DNA of 47,868 nt from Clostridia bacterium (GCA_024693105.1 JAILLO010000103.1:1-47868), one strand, 5' to 3'. Counted from the first letter of the stretch, positions 8,792 through 18,225 are shown. Notes: generated by a model not told the origin, from the letters alone. Numbers and translations: made by a program.

Positions 8792-9721
8792 ATGGCTTTA
8801 GTATCGACAAAAGAAATGTTTGCAAAAGCATTGAAGGAAGATTACGCGGTAGGGGCTTTCAATGTAAACAATATGGAAATTATTCAAGGCATAGTGGATG
8901 CTGCGAAAATTGAGAACGCACCCCTGATTCTTCAGGTTTCCGCAGGTGCAAGAAAGTATGCAAAGCCTGCATATCTTATCAAACTTGTTGAAGCGGCAAT
9001 CCTTGACACAGGGCTTGATATCGCACTGCATCTTGACCACGGTGAAGATTTTGAAATATGTAAGAAATGCATTGACGACGGATTCACATCGGTTATGATT
9101 GACGGATCAAAGCATCCGTTTGAGGAGAATATTGCTATTACAAAGCAGGTTGTTGAATATGCACACAGCAAGGGCGTAGTAGTTGAGGCCGAACTCGGAA
9201 AACTGGCAGGTATTGAGGATGCGGTAAAGGTCGATGCCCGCAGCGCAACTTTTACAGATCCGCAGGAAGCTGCCGAGTTTGTAGAAAAAACAGGTGTGGA
9301 TTCTCTTGCAATTGCAATAGGAACAAGTCACGGCGCATACAAATTCAAAGGAGAACCTTTCCTGGATTTTGACCGGCTGAAGGAGATTCACAGTCTGATT
9401 CCGGATACTCCGCTTGTATTGCACGGAGCTTCAACTGTTCTTCCGGAATTTGTGAAAAGATGCAACGACTTTGGCGGAAATATCCCGGGAGCGCAGGGAG
9501 TTCCCGAAGATATGATAAGAACCGCCACAAAATACGGTATCTGCAAGGTTAATATTGATACAGACCTGAGACTCGCAATGACAGCAGAAATCAGAAGATA
9601 TCTGATTGAAAAGCCTGAAGACTTTGACCCGAGAAAGTATCTTGGACCTGCAAGATCGGCTATTCAATCGATGGTTCAGCACAAAATCAAAAATGTTTTG
9701 AATGCTTCGGACAAACGCTGA
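8792..9721 (+). CDS. fba: Class II fructose-1,6-bisphosphate aldolase
   Basis: Zinc-dependent glycolytic and gluconeogenic enzyme that splits fructose-1,6-bisphosphate into dihydroxyacetone phosphate and glyceraldehyde-3-phosphate. The protein is 309 residues from ATG at 8792, placed after TTGGAGGGC; an in-frame TTG at 8777 lies inside that ribosome binding site and is rejected. Catalytic Asp82 and zinc ligands His83, His180 and His211 are visible in LHLDHGED, GTSHGAYKFKG and VLHGAS, and the NIDTDLR phosphate-binding stretch is present. Length and motifs are normal for the family. It appears monocistronic, with a -10 element upstream and a weak stem-loop downstream. Confidence 0.97.
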   Translation: MALVSTKEMFAKALKEDYAVGAFNVNNMEIIQGIVDAAKIENAPLILQVSAGARKYAKPAYLIKLVEAAILDTGLDIALHLDHGEDFEICKKCIDDGFTSVMIDGSKHPFEENIAITKQVVEYAHSKGVVVEAELGKLAGIEDAVKVDARSATFTDPQEAAEFVEKTGVDSLAIAIGTSHGAYKFKGEPFLDFDRLKEIHSLIPDTPLVLHGASTVLPEFVKRCNDFGGNIPGAQGVPEDMIRTATKYGICKVNIDTDLRLAMTAEIRRYLIEKPEDFDPRKYLGPARSAIQSMVQHKIKNVLNASDKR

Positions 9722-9726
9722 ACTTA

Positions 9727-9747
9727 ATTTCCGGATGCACCGGAAAT
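9727..9747 (+). terminator. Weak stem-loop after fba
   Basis: ATTTCCGG (9727-9734) pairs with CCGGAAAT (9740-9747) over a 5-nt loop. There is no T tract, so it may be an mRNA-stabilising hairpin that allows read-through into the diguanylate cyclase gene. Confidence 0.4.
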
Positions 9748-9839
9748 CAGTTGTGCCGGCAGCAGAGAGTTTTGCAGGGCGGCGGACACATTAAATGACT
9801 GACGGGCAGCAGGAATTTAAGAGAGGAGGCTATCGGATT

Positions 9840-11735
9840 ATGATGGATAATGAAGAATTAAGAGTATTTCAGCATCTGAAACTGATTTCCGATAGAGGTC
9901 CTTCGGGACTGTGTGTGTTGAAGCGAAATGAAAATTCCGTACAGTGTGTTTTTGCAAACATGCAGTTTTTTGAGATGCACGGAATCCCGCACGGAACGGT
10001 AGAGGAATCCTCGGCGGAACTTATCAATATACTGCCTTATGAACTCCTTTTCCGCAATTCCTCTTTTGAACAGAGCCCGAGCAATTCCATCACATATGTA
10101 TATATGGTATATGGTATTGACAAACTTCCCCATTGGATGTGCACGGAATTCGGTACATATCAGGCGGAAACGGGAACCGAATATATTTTCCTGGTAGCAA
10201 GTGATATAAACGACAATATTGATTCTGACAATGCGGTCCACCTTCCGGTCACAGGTATTGACATGCTCAGTGAACCGGGCGAAAAGTCTTTTGACATCGA
10301 TGTTCCGCGAAATGTTGCCGAATTCACAAGCCTTGATGAGGAAGGGAAAGTCATTAAACGCATTATAGGAAATTATTCCGACAAATTCAGAAACAACGAA
10401 TATGTTCATGCGGATGATTTTGAAATGTACGTAAATACTATTTCAAAAGCGCTCCGGACTCCCGGCAGAGGTGCAATAGAATACCGGGCAAACTATGAAG
10501 CGGAGGATTATATCTGGAATCGCTGTTCATACATGAGTATTGCAGACGGTACGGGTGATGTCGTAAGGCTTGTCGGCAGAATTACCATTATAGAGAGCGA
10601 AAAACAGTATCAGAAGATGGCCGAGAAGGACACACTGACCGGCATATACAACAGAGGAACGTTCCAGTTCAAGGCGGAAGAGTATATAAGCACCTGCGGC
10701 GTGGATGAATGCTTCGGTCTTCTGATTATAGATCTCGATGATTTTAAGCGTGTGAATGACACTTTCGGACATGCCGGAGGAGACAATCTTCTTATAAGCA
10801 TTGCAAAGACTCTCAGCAGTACCTTCCGTGTGAGTGATATTGTAAGTCGTATAGGCGGCGACGAATTCGCCGTTCTTATGAAAAACAACCGCGGCCGTGA
10901 ATCGGCAGAGATGAAAGCGCAGAAAATTCTTGACGAATGCGCCAAGATTATGGGGAACTTCGGTATTCCGCATCTTTCATGCAGCATCGGAATTACAATA
11001 GGCCAGGGCCGTGTTGCTAATTTCATGACGCTTTTCAACGAAGCCGACAAGGCCCTTTATGAAGCCAAGAATCAGGGCAAGTGCCGGTATGTTGTCTATG
11101 ACAGGGATATTTGCGGAAATGCCGAGGAAAGCAGGAATGATACAGTGCTGCAAAGAACCGAAATAGCAACACCGGTGACAGAAGCGACAGAAGAAGGTAT
11201 TACTGAGGAATACGTGACAAAATATGTGCTTGGCGAGCTTCTTGATTCTTCTGATGTGATTGCCACAATTAACTCTATTATCAGAAATGTCGGTGAAAGA
11301 ACTGCAATGAGCCGAATCTTTATCCTTGAAGAAGATGCATCGGGAAAGAATCTCAACGGTACTTTTGAATGGTGTGCACGCGGTATTCCAAGCGCCGCGG
11401 TCTATGCGGAAAAACTGCCGCTGAAAAAAGAAGACCACTTGTCGCACTACAATGACGGAGTCGTTTATTACTGTCCTGATGTAGAGCTTACAGAAGGAAA
11501 GGAACGGGAAGTACTGAAGTCAAGAGGTGTACGTTCAACCCTTCAGTTTGCGCTTTTTGACGGTGAGCGTATAATCGGCTGCATGGGTTTTGAAGACTGT
11601 ATGACAGCCCGGATGTGGAAAAAGGACCAGACAGACGCCATGCGTCTGATGACAAAAGTTATATCCACATTTCTTTACAAGGAGCGCCTGAAAAAAACAG
11701 GAGGTTTAAAGTCGGGATTCAGGTTCTGGAGCTGA
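9840..11735 (+). CDS. PAS-GGDEF-GAF diguanylate cyclase
   Basis: Cytoplasmic sensor that should make cyclic di-GMP from two GTP. I place the start at ATG 9840 (631 residues), 10 bases after AGGAGG at 9824-9829; an upstream in-frame ATG at 9795 lacks a ribosome binding site. PAS-like regions occupy about 10-130 and 150-270. The GGDEF domain spans about 278-420 with an intact GGDEF at 339-343, and an RVSD sequence exactly five residues upstream fits the RxxD inhibitory site, so product feedback is expected. The C-terminal 170 residues resemble a GAF domain and contain TFEWCARG, close to AYEWCMPG in the GAF-like N-terminus of the EAL protein at 40463. No transmembrane segment is seen. The signal sensed is unknown. 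Confidence 0.88.
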   Translation: MMDNEELRVFQHLKLISDRGPSGLCVLKRNENSVQCVFANMQFFEMHGIPHGTVEESSAELINILPYELLFRNSSFEQSPSNSITYVYMVYGIDKLPHWMCTEFGTYQAETGTEYIFLVASDINDNIDSDNAVHLPVTGIDMLSEPGEKSFDIDVPRNVAEFTSLDEEGKVIKRIIGNYSDKFRNNEYVHADDFEMYVNTISKALRTPGRGAIEYRANYEAEDYIWNRCSYMSIADGTGDVVRLVGRITIIESEKQYQKMAEKDTLTGIYNRGTFQFKAEEYISTCGVDECFGLLIIDLDDFKRVNDTFGHAGGDNLLISIAKTLSSTFRVSDIVSRIGGDEFAVLMKNNRGRESAEMKAQKILDECAKIMGNFGIPHLSCSIGITIGQGRVANFMTLFNEADKALYEAKNQGKCRYVVYDRDICGNAEESRNDTVLQRTEIATPVTEATEEGITEEYVTKYVLGELLDSSDVIATINSIIRNVGERTAMSRIFILEEDASGKNLNGTFEWCARGIPSAAVYAEKLPLKKEDHLSHYNDGVVYYCPDVELTEGKEREVLKSRGVRSTLQFALFDGERIIGCMGFEDCMTARMWKKDQTDAMRLMTKVISTFLYKERLKKTGGLKSGFRFWS

Positions 11736-11785
11736 TTCCGGAAAATACAAAGGCTGTATATATATCCATATATGTATGAAATTTT

Positions 11786-11838
11786 GCGGGGATATATATG
11801 ATTTATCGAATCATATATATCCCCGCTTTTGTTTTTTG
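11786..11838 (+). terminator. Strong intrinsic terminator after the diguanylate cyclase
   Basis: Perfect 17-bp stem GCGGGGATATATATGAT (11786-11802) with its complement at 11810-11826, a 7-nt loop, and TTTTGTTTTTTG as tail. Confidence 0.95.
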
Positions 11839-11865
11839 AAAATTCCGAGAAATCACACATTTTCC

Positions 11866-11894
11866 TTGTAAAAGGGGTCACGCAATGATAAAAT
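11866..11894 (+). promoter_or_regulatory. Sigma-A-type promoter for the hybrid kinase
   Basis: TTGTAA (11866-11871) and TAAAAT (11889-11894) with a 17-bp spacer, about 45 bases upstream of the start codon. Confidence 0.6.
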
Positions 11895-11937
11895 TTTGAG
11901 TATAGGCTTCATTTGAGGTAACGGGAGGGTTAGTTGT

Positions 11938-14787
11938 ATGTGTGGTGTATTGTATAAAGAGGAACCTTTTATAAAGAGGCTTCTTCATGTATACAGTCTC
12001 GTATATTATGCGGATTTGCGTGAGGATTCCATCAGGGAAATTTATCCTGTGGAAGGGGCGGACAAATCCTTCAGCGAGGTTGTCAAAACCGCTTTTAGTG
12101 CAGGAACAATATGCGCTTCTGATTTTGACGGTGACAAAAGCTTCTTTGACACCGATGCTTTGAGAGAGAAGCTCCGGGATGAAGAATTTATTGAAATTAA
12201 ATGCAGAAGAAAAGACTCTTCCGGGAAATACGAGTGGTATCTTGTCACACTTTCAGCTGTAGAGCGTTCTGAGCACAATGTTGCGGACGCAATAGTTATT
12301 ACCTTCAGAAATATCGATTCGCTTATCAGGAGTGAGGAACGCCAGAGAAAGAGACTTGCACTGATGCTTGTAAGAGAGGAGCAGTATCGTGAGGCGCTGA
12401 GCTCAAAAGCGACTCTTTATTACAATGTCAATATTACAAAGGATCTTGTTGAGGAGGACCCTTTACAGAATATAATCGGAGAGACATCTTCAATATCGGA
12501 ATTCCTTGGATTTACGCCGCCGTACAGCTTCAGCACGGCTGTCCGCAAGTGGGGCCGGATGATGAAGGTTGAAAACTACGAGGGTTATACTAAGTTTTTT
12601 GACAACAAATGTTTTCTTGACGCCTACGAAAGAGGAGAGCGTGAACTTTATTACGAGCATTGGATTACATTGAGGGACGGCAAACGGATATTTCTGCGCC
12701 AGACGGTTTTGTTGACAAAGGATTTTACAACGGGCGATGTGCAGGGCTTTGTATATGCCCATGACATTACAAAAGAAAAGGAAGCTTTTGAAAAGACGAT
12801 ACAAAATGCCGAAATTATCAACGGACTTGCCAACGATTATGACAGTGTATATTTTGTAAATCTTGACACGGACGAAGTGGTCGTATGCAGGGCAAAGGAG
12901 GCGCGGAAAAGATTTTTCGGAGACGAGGAAGCTTTCAAAGGCTTCAAAAGAAGTACCGAAATTTATGTGAAAAGACTTGTGGCGGACGATGACCGTGAGA
13001 TGGTTCGTTTTAGCATTTCACGCGAAAATATCGAGCGTGAACTTGCCGATAAGCAGGCATTTTTCATTAATTTTAAATACAAGGGAGGAAAAATCCTCAA
13101 GTATTATGAGGCAAAGATTGTAAATGCGGGCAAAATCGGGAGCGTCAGAGACATTCTTATCGGCGTCGCGGACCGTGACGAGGAAGTAAGGCGCGAAAAG
13201 ATGTATCAGGAAACGCTCAAAAACGCGCTTGCACAGGCTACGCAGGCAAGTAAGGCCAAGAGTATTTTCCTTTCCAATATGTCACATGATATAAGAACTC
13301 CTATGAATGCAATCATAGGATTTACGGCACTTGCCCAAAAGAGACTTAATGAACCGGAAATACTGAAGGATTATCTGGACAAAGTCATGACATCAAGCAA
13401 TCATCTGCTCAGCCTGATTAATGATGTACTTGACATGAGCAGAATCGAAAGCGGCAAACTGCGTATTTCGGACAGTGAGTGCAGCCTGCCGGAAATTCTG
13501 CATGAAATCAAAAATATGGTGCAGACTGATGTTAAAAAGAAAAATCTTGATTTTATCATCAGGGTTGTCGATCTGAAAAACGAGGATGTTTTCTGCGACA
13601 AGCTGCGCCTCAGTCAGATTCTGATCAATTGTGTCAGCAATGCCGTAAAATTCACGCCGCCTTACGGAATGGTGGAAATTTCGGTATGCCAAAGACCGGG
13701 TGTCAGGGAAAATTACGCATGCTTTGAATTTGTCGTAAAGGACACCGGTATCGGAATGAGCAAAGAATTTGTGAATCAGATATTTGAGCCGTTTGCACGT
13801 GAGGAAAATACGACAATAAGCGGGATTCAGGGTACAGGTCTGGGTATGGCAATTACAAAAAATCTTGTCGATATGATGGGCGGATATATTTCCGTAAAGA
13901 GTGAACAGAATGTTAAAACCGAGATTCTTGTCAGTCTGCAGCTCAAACTGTGCGACAATTCCTCAAAGGCCGTTCCGGTTCCCGAAATAGTGGGCAAAAC
14001 GATTTTGATTGCGGATCCGGATCCGGAGACATGCCGTCATCTTGCATCTGTTTTGAAAAATATGGGAATTGATTCCGAGTGCATATCCGGAACGAATGAA
14101 GATTTTCCGGAGAAAAAATTCGCCGGCGGCAAAAGCTCCTTTGCAGGCTGCATTATTTCCTGGGAACTCGGTGATAAATTTGCCGGTGACATGATAAGAA
14201 AGCTCAGGCAAACGGCCGGCCCTAAGCTGCCGATTATCGTTATTACAGCTTACGACAGGACAGATATCGAGGAGGAAGCAGTTGAAGCCGGTGCAGATGC
14301 ATTTTGCGAGAAGCCGCTGTTTTACACAGATATTAGAAATACGCTCGCGAAGGTATTCGGTACGGAGATTGGCCAAAAGAAGGAGGAAGAGAAAATCACT
14401 TTCAGCGGAAGAAGAGTCCTGCTTGTAGAGGACAACGAAATCAACAGGGAAATAGCAAAGCATGTGCTTGAAAGTATGTCACTTGAAGTCGAGGAGGCCG
14501 TGAACGGGGCTATTGCGGTAGAGATGGTCGCAATGTCGGAACCGGGGTATTACGACCTTGTGCTTATGGATATTCAGATGCCGGTTATGGACGGCTATGA
14601 GGCAACGAGGCAGATAAGGAAGCTTGACGATGCAGAGCTTGCAAATGTGCCTATTGTTGCGATGACAGCCAATGCCTTTGCCGAAGACAGGCGCGACGCA
14701 TTTGAAGCAGGCATGAATGAGCATATTGTAAAGCCTGTTGTTGTTTCGGAGCTTATGGAAACAATACGAAAAATACTGAAGGCATGA
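11938..14787 (+). CDS. Hybrid sensor histidine kinase with two receiver domains, one degenerate
   Basis: A 949-residue soluble signalling protein. Three PAS-like regions occupy about 20-130, 155-290 and 300-425; the second ends GDVQGFVYAHDITKEK, close to a PAS of the EAL protein at 40463. The kinase core follows: H-box SNMSHDIRTPMNAIIGF with phospho-acceptor His450, then DTGIGMS and GTGLGMAI of the ATPase domain. Receiver 1 (about 685-800) lacks the phosphorylatable Asp: SWELGD puts Ser741 where Asp is expected, although DPD and the C-terminal CEKP lysine remain. Receiver 2 (about 820-945) is intact: VEDN and Asp878 in LMDIQMP. Phosphotransfer is therefore expected His450 to Asp878. No transmembrane segment and no partner regulator gene are adjacent. 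The start ATG has GGAGGG upstream. Confidence 0.9.
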   Translation: MCGVLYKEEPFIKRLLHVYSLVYYADLREDSIREIYPVEGADKSFSEVVKTAFSAGTICASDFDGDKSFFDTDALREKLRDEEFIEIKCRRKDSSGKYEWYLVTLSAVERSEHNVADAIVITFRNIDSLIRSEERQRKRLALMLVREEQYREALSSKATLYYNVNITKDLVEEDPLQNIIGETSSISEFLGFTPPYSFSTAVRKWGRMMKVENYEGYTKFFDNKCFLDAYERGERELYYEHWITLRDGKRIFLRQTVLLTKDFTTGDVQGFVYAHDITKEKEAFEKTIQNAEIINGLANDYDSVYFVNLDTDEVVVCRAKEARKRFFGDEEAFKGFKRSTEIYVKRLVADDDREMVRFSISRENIERELADKQAFFINFKYKGGKILKYYEAKIVNAGKIGSVRDILIGVADRDEEVRREKMYQETLKNALAQATQASKAKSIFLSNMSHDIRTPMNAIIGFTALAQKRLNEPEILKDYLDKVMTSSNHLLSLINDVLDMSRIESGKLRISDSECSLPEILHEIKNMVQTDVKKKNLDFIIRVVDLKNEDVFCDKLRLSQILINCVSNAVKFTPPYGMVEISVCQRPGVRENYACFEFVVKDTGIGMSKEFVNQIFEPFAREENTTISGIQGTGLGMAITKNLVDMMGGYISVKSEQNVKTEILVSLQLKLCDNSSKAVPVPEIVGKTILIADPDPETCRHLASVLKNMGIDSECISGTNEDFPEKKFAGGKSSFAGCIISWELGDKFAGDMIRKLRQTAGPKLPIIVITAYDRTDIEEEAVEAGADAFCEKPLFYTDIRNTLAKVFGTEIGQKKEEEKITFSGRRVLLVEDNEINREIAKHVLESMSLEVEEAVNGAIAVEMVAMSEPGYYDLVLMDIQMPVMDGYEATRQIRKLDDAELANVPIVAMTANAFAEDRRDAFEAGMNEHIVKPVVVSELMETIRKILKA

Positions 14788-14800
14788 CACGGCTTATGGC

Positions 14801-14863
14801 CGGCGGCAGAATTTCGCAGCGGAAACGACAGAATTTCAGACCGGAAATGGCAGAAATTTGGAT
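14801..14863. repeat. Three degenerate 22-bp tandem repeats
   Basis: CAGAATTTC at 14807 and 14829 and CAGAAATTT at 14851 recur with a 22-bp period, embedded in units beginning CGGAAACGA or CGGAAATGG. They lie between the kinase stop and the rnpB promoter. Function unknown. Confidence 0.55.
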
Positions 14864-14891
14864 TTACATTCAGATGCCGCTATGCTAAAAT
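14863..14891 (+). promoter_or_regulatory. Promoter of the RNase P RNA gene
   Basis: TTTACA (14863-14868) and TAAAAT (14886-14891) with 17-bp spacing. A TATAAT at 14893-14898 overlaps downstream but has no -35 at a suitable distance. Confidence 0.6.
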
Positions 14892-14903
14892 ATATAATAC
14901 TTT

Positions 14904-15243
14904 GGGTAAGCCAGACAGTCGCGCACATTTCGTGTGAGGAAAGTCCGGGCTCCGCAGGGCGAGGATGCCGGATAACGTCCGGCGTAGGTAACTATAGGGA
15001 AAGTGCAACAGAAACATTCCGCCGAAACGGGTTATGCCGTGGTAAGGTTGAAATGGTGAGGTAAGAGCTCACCGGGGATATGGAGACATATCTGCCGTGT
15101 AAACCCCATCCGGAGCAAGACCAAAATGGGCACACAAGGCGGCGGCCCGTCGCTGCCCGGAAGGTAGGTCGCTTGAGGCAGGCAGCAATGTCTGTCCGAG
15201 ATAGATGACTGTCAAATACAGAACCCGGCTTACAGACTTGCCC
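14904..15243 (+). ncRNA. rnpB: RNase P RNA
   Basis: Catalytic RNA of ribonuclease P, which removes the 5' leader of pre-tRNA. Terminal stem P1 is formed by GGGTAAG (14904-14910) and CTTGCCC (15237-15243). Conserved blocks are present in order: GAGGAAAGTCCGGGCTCC near 14936-14953, GGTAACTATAGGGAAAGTG near 14986, GGTAAGGTTGAAATGGTGAG near 15042, and AGATAGATGACTGTC near 15200, followed by ACAGAACCCGGCTTAC. The length of about 340 nt fits a bacterial RNase P RNA. It has its own promoter and terminator. Ends are estimated from P1 and could shift by a few bases. Confidence 0.95.
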
Positions 15244-15255
15244 GAAGCAAAAAAT

Positions 15256-15283
15256 ACAGTCTTGCGTTTGCAGGCTGTTTTTT
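15256..15283 (+). terminator. Terminator of rnpB
   Basis: ACAGTC pairs with GGCTGT and TGC with GCA around a GTTT loop, one bulged base between, followed by TTTTTTG. Confidence 0.8.
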
Positions 15284-15364
15284 GTGTGCAGGCATTTAGA
15301 CATTCGTATGCAGGTTTACTTATTTGTAACCGGTATACGGCGAACAGAAAGGAAGATTTAGTTT

Positions 15365-16756
15365 ATGGAAGAAGAAATTATTAAGCGGGGGCCTAAGGAT
15401 GCCGGAATTCCCGAAAACAGAATGGGGACAATGCCCATCGGGAAATTGATGCTTTCAATGTCATGGCCGGCCATGATTTCAATGTTTATACAGGCACTCT
15501 ACAATATTGTGGACAGTATGTTTGTTGCGAAGGTATCAGAATCGGCACTGACTGCGGTTACACTGGTTTTTCCGATTCAGATGCTTATGGTTGCCGTTTC
15601 CATAGGTACGGCAATAGGTGTAAATTCCCTTATAGCGCGAAGACTTGGAGCAAGACGCTTTGAAGAGGCAAATCTTGCGGCGGATCACGGCTTTAGAATT
15701 GCGTTTTTCAACTGGCTGCTGTTTCTTGTTTTCGGAATCTTTTTTGCGGGAATCTATATTAATGCATATTCCGATACTCCTTTTGTAATCGAGAACGGAA
15801 CGGCATATCTCAGGATAGTAACAATAGGCAGCCTTTTTATTTTTGTACAGGTTGTCATAGAAAAGATACTTCAGGCGACAGGAAATATGATTTTCCCTAT
15901 GTTGTCCTCTCTTGCGGGGGCAGTTGTAAATGTCGTTTTCGACGCGCTTTTGATTTTCGGACTTTTGGGTTTCCCGAGACTTGGAGTAGCCGGAGCGGCG
16001 CTTGCAACGGTTATAGGGCAGATTGTTTCTTTGTGCATCGGAATTTATCTGATGTTCGGCAAGAAACATGTGGTTTCGATACACCTCAAGAAATTTAAAT
16101 TCCGCAAGGAGACGCTTCGCGACATTTACGAGGTGGCTCTTCCTGCGATGCTGATGCAGGCTATAGGATCTGTAATGCTTTTCTTTATCAACGGACTTCT
16201 TGCGGTGGTTTCGGAGACTGCGGTTGCGGTTGTAGGCGCATATTTCAGGCTTAATTCGTTTATTTTTATGCCGGTTTTCGGTCTTAACCAGGGGGTTATG
16301 CCGATTATGGGCTACAATTACGGCGCGAGGGACAAAAAACGTCTGATGCGCACGTATTATCTTTCGATGACTGTTGCGGCTGTTATTCTTGTTGTTGGAA
16401 CTGCAGTATTTATGCTGATTCCGGAATACCTGCTGGCACTTTTCAATGCACAGGGTGATATGATTACAATCGGTGTAAAGGCTCTGCGGGTTATATCAAT
16501 TTCATTTGTTCCTGCGGCCTTTGGAATTATGAGCTCGACATTTTTCCAGTCAACCGGTCACGGGGCACTGAGCTTATGGCAGTCGCTTATACGGCAGCTT
16601 GTCGGAATTGTGCCGCTTGCCTGGATTCTTATCAGAACCGGCGGCGTTATGGCGGTATGGTGGGCATGGCCGCTTGCCGAAATTCTGGGCGTACTTTACT
16701 GTCTCGTCTTCATAAAGAGACTTTACGACAAAGATATAAGGCCCATGGGTGAGTAA
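15365..16756 (+). CDS. MATE family multidrug/cation antiporter
   Basis: A 463-residue polytopic membrane protein, the usual MATE length, with about 12 hydrophobic segments in two halves. The N-terminal SMSWPAMISMFIQALYNIVDSMFV and the paired segment at about 255-330 (ALPAMLMQAIGSVMLFF and NQGVMPIMGYNYGARDKKR) are characteristic of this exporter family, which uses Na+ or H+ gradients to expel drugs or metabolites. The start has AAGGAAG upstream. It is flanked by the rnpB terminator and its own strong terminator, so it is a single-gene unit. No clear promoter was found in the 80-bp gap. The substrate cannot be read from sequence. Confidence 0.93.
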   Translation: MEEEIIKRGPKDAGIPENRMGTMPIGKLMLSMSWPAMISMFIQALYNIVDSMFVAKVSESALTAVTLVFPIQMLMVAVSIGTAIGVNSLIARRLGARRFEEANLAADHGFRIAFFNWLLFLVFGIFFAGIYINAYSDTPFVIENGTAYLRIVTIGSLFIFVQVVIEKILQATGNMIFPMLSSLAGAVVNVVFDALLIFGLLGFPRLGVAGAALATVIGQIVSLCIGIYLMFGKKHVVSIHLKKFKFRKETLRDIYEVALPAMLMQAIGSVMLFFINGLLAVVSETAVAVVGAYFRLNSFIFMPVFGLNQGVMPIMGYNYGARDKKRLMRTYYLSMTVAAVILVVGTAVFMLIPEYLLALFNAQGDMITIGVKALRVISISFVPAAFGIMSSTFFQSTGHGALSLWQSLIRQLVGIVPLAWILIRTGGVMAVWWAWPLAEILGVLYCLVFIKRLYDKDIRPMGE

Positions 16757-16821
16757 AAATAATGAAAAGCCTGTATTTACGGCGGTAATGCGGACCCCTT
16801 TGTAATGACGGCACTTTTTGA

Positions 16822-16855
16822 ACCGGCAGAGCGCCAAGACGCTCTGCCGGTTTTT
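16822..16855 (+). terminator. Intrinsic terminator after the MATE gene
   Basis: Perfect 12-bp stem ACCGGCAGAGCG (16822-16833) with CGCTCTGCCGGT (16840-16851) and a TTTT tail. Confidence 0.93.
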
Positions 16856-16896
16856 AGGTATCTTCGCAGGGAGACGCTTTTGTTTTTTAAAGTTTG

Positions 16897-16923
16897 TAAA
16901 AAAATGAGTAAATCAGCCGCATT
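16897..16923 (+). promoter_or_regulatory. Candidate sigma-28 (flagellar) promoter
   Basis: TAAA (16897-16900), 15 bases, then GCCGCATT (16916-16923) matches the TAAA-N15-GCCGATAA layout of flagellar sigma-28 promoters at the spacing and the GCCG core, with a poor end. No sigma-A pair with good spacing was found here. Confidence 0.45.
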
Positions 16924-17019
16924 ATACTTGAGTTTGAAGGACAAAAATAATATAGTAATATTAGGATAGTATGATATTTGGGCGGAATGGATTTCGGCTC
17001 ACAGGAAAGGAAGCGGAGT

Positions 17020-18183
17020 ATGCGTATAAATCACAACATAGGTGCCTTAACTACATACAAGCTCCTGAAGTCAAACAACAAGGACGTGGATAATTCTCTG
17101 GGAAAGCTCTCTTCGGGCATGAGAATTAACAAAGCAGGCGATGATGCGGCAGGCCTTTCGGTGTCGGAAAAAAAGAGACATCGCATCAGAGGCCTTGAAC
17201 AGGCATCATACAACGCGAACGACGGCATTTCAATGATACAGACTGCAGAGGGAGCTTTGAATGAAACACACAGTTTGCTTCAGCGAATTCGTGAACTTGC
17301 AGTAAAGGCCGCAAATGATACTTACAATGATGAAGAAAAACTTGAAATTCAAAGAGAAATCGATCAGCTGAAAGGCGAAGTTACCCGTATTTCAACTGAC
17401 ACACAGTTTAACAGCAGAGACATCATAAACGGCAGCATGTCTGTAACTCCGGTTTTGGGAAGCCCGGAGTCGCTTGTGGGACTTATAAGCAGCGTGACTG
17501 TCAATACATCGCTTGACCTGAAAAACGGCGAATACAAATTTACGGTCAGAGCATCTGAACATATGCTTGAAACCGTTCAGGCCGGAACCTTCGATGAAAG
17601 CGATTACGACAATTATCTGATAGACGTGTTGGACAAAGAAGGCAATGCTGTTACATCAAACAAATTTACACTGAAATTCGGCGATAAGATGCGGGAATAT
17701 TTCGTGGATGAAAGCGGCACCGAACCCGTTTTGAAATCTGATGCCTCTATTGAATTCGATCTTACGATTGACGGAAGTCAGGGACTTGTATTTCATGTCG
17801 GAGCCGACAATGGCCAGAATGTCAAAATTACCGTATCCGACATGAGTGCAAAAGCACTTGGCATCGATGTTATTGATGTGCGTTCGCAGCAGGGCGCGGA
17901 GGATGCTATCTCATATGCGGAAGCGGCAATTGAAAGAGTATCGGCTCAAAGAAGCGCATTCGGAACAATACAAAACAGACTTGAAGACATTGTGACCAAT
18001 CTCGATGTTGCGGCAGAAAATCTGACAGCTTCAGAGTCTGAGATAAGAGATATTGATATGGCTCTTGAATTTGTCAGGTATACTTCGGCAAGTGTGCTTG
18101 CAAATGCTGCCGAATCAATGCTCGCACAGGCCAATATGGAGCCTGAAAATATGCTTACACTGCTTCAGGGCTTAGGTAAGTAA
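17020..18183 (+). CDS. fliC: Flagellin
   Basis: Filament subunit exported through the flagellar type III system. I start at ATG 17020 (387 residues, MRINHNIGALTTYKLL), after AGGAAAGGAAG; an upstream TTG extension is not flagellin-like. The N-terminal D0/D1 region (about 1-140) has LGKLSSGMRINKAGDDAAGL and NDGISMIQTAEGALNE; the C-terminal D1/D0 region (about 295-387) has RSAFGTIQNRLE and ends in an amphipathic helix with SMLAQANMEPENMLTLLQ. The middle (about 150-290) is a variable surface domain. It is the first of two flagellins, with a candidate sigma-28 promoter upstream. Different middle domain and termini from the second copy argue against a recent duplication. Confidence 0.96.
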   Translation: MRINHNIGALTTYKLLKSNNKDVDNSLGKLSSGMRINKAGDDAAGLSVSEKKRHRIRGLEQASYNANDGISMIQTAEGALNETHSLLQRIRELAVKAANDTYNDEEKLEIQREIDQLKGEVTRISTDTQFNSRDIINGSMSVTPVLGSPESLVGLISSVTVNTSLDLKNGEYKFTVRASEHMLETVQAGTFDESDYDNYLIDVLDKEGNAVTSNKFTLKFGDKMREYFVDESGTEPVLKSDASIEFDLTIDGSQGLVFHVGADNGQNVKITVSDMSAKALGIDVIDVRSQQGAEDAISYAEAAIERVSAQRSAFGTIQNRLEDIVTNLDVAAENLTASESEIRDIDMALEFVRYTSASVLANAAESMLAQANMEPENMLTLLQGLGK

Positions 18184-18225
18184 TCACCGTTTGCCGGTTT
18201 TAAAGAGTCTGCAGGAGGCAGACCT

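Noticed and set aside
9795-9839. Upstream ATG start of the PAS-GGDEF-GAF protein
   Set aside because: No ribosome binding site precedes it, whereas AGGAGG sits correctly before ATG 9840.
14858-15064. Open frame inside the RNase P RNA
   Set aside because: It overlaps conserved rnpB blocks and has no ribosome binding site.
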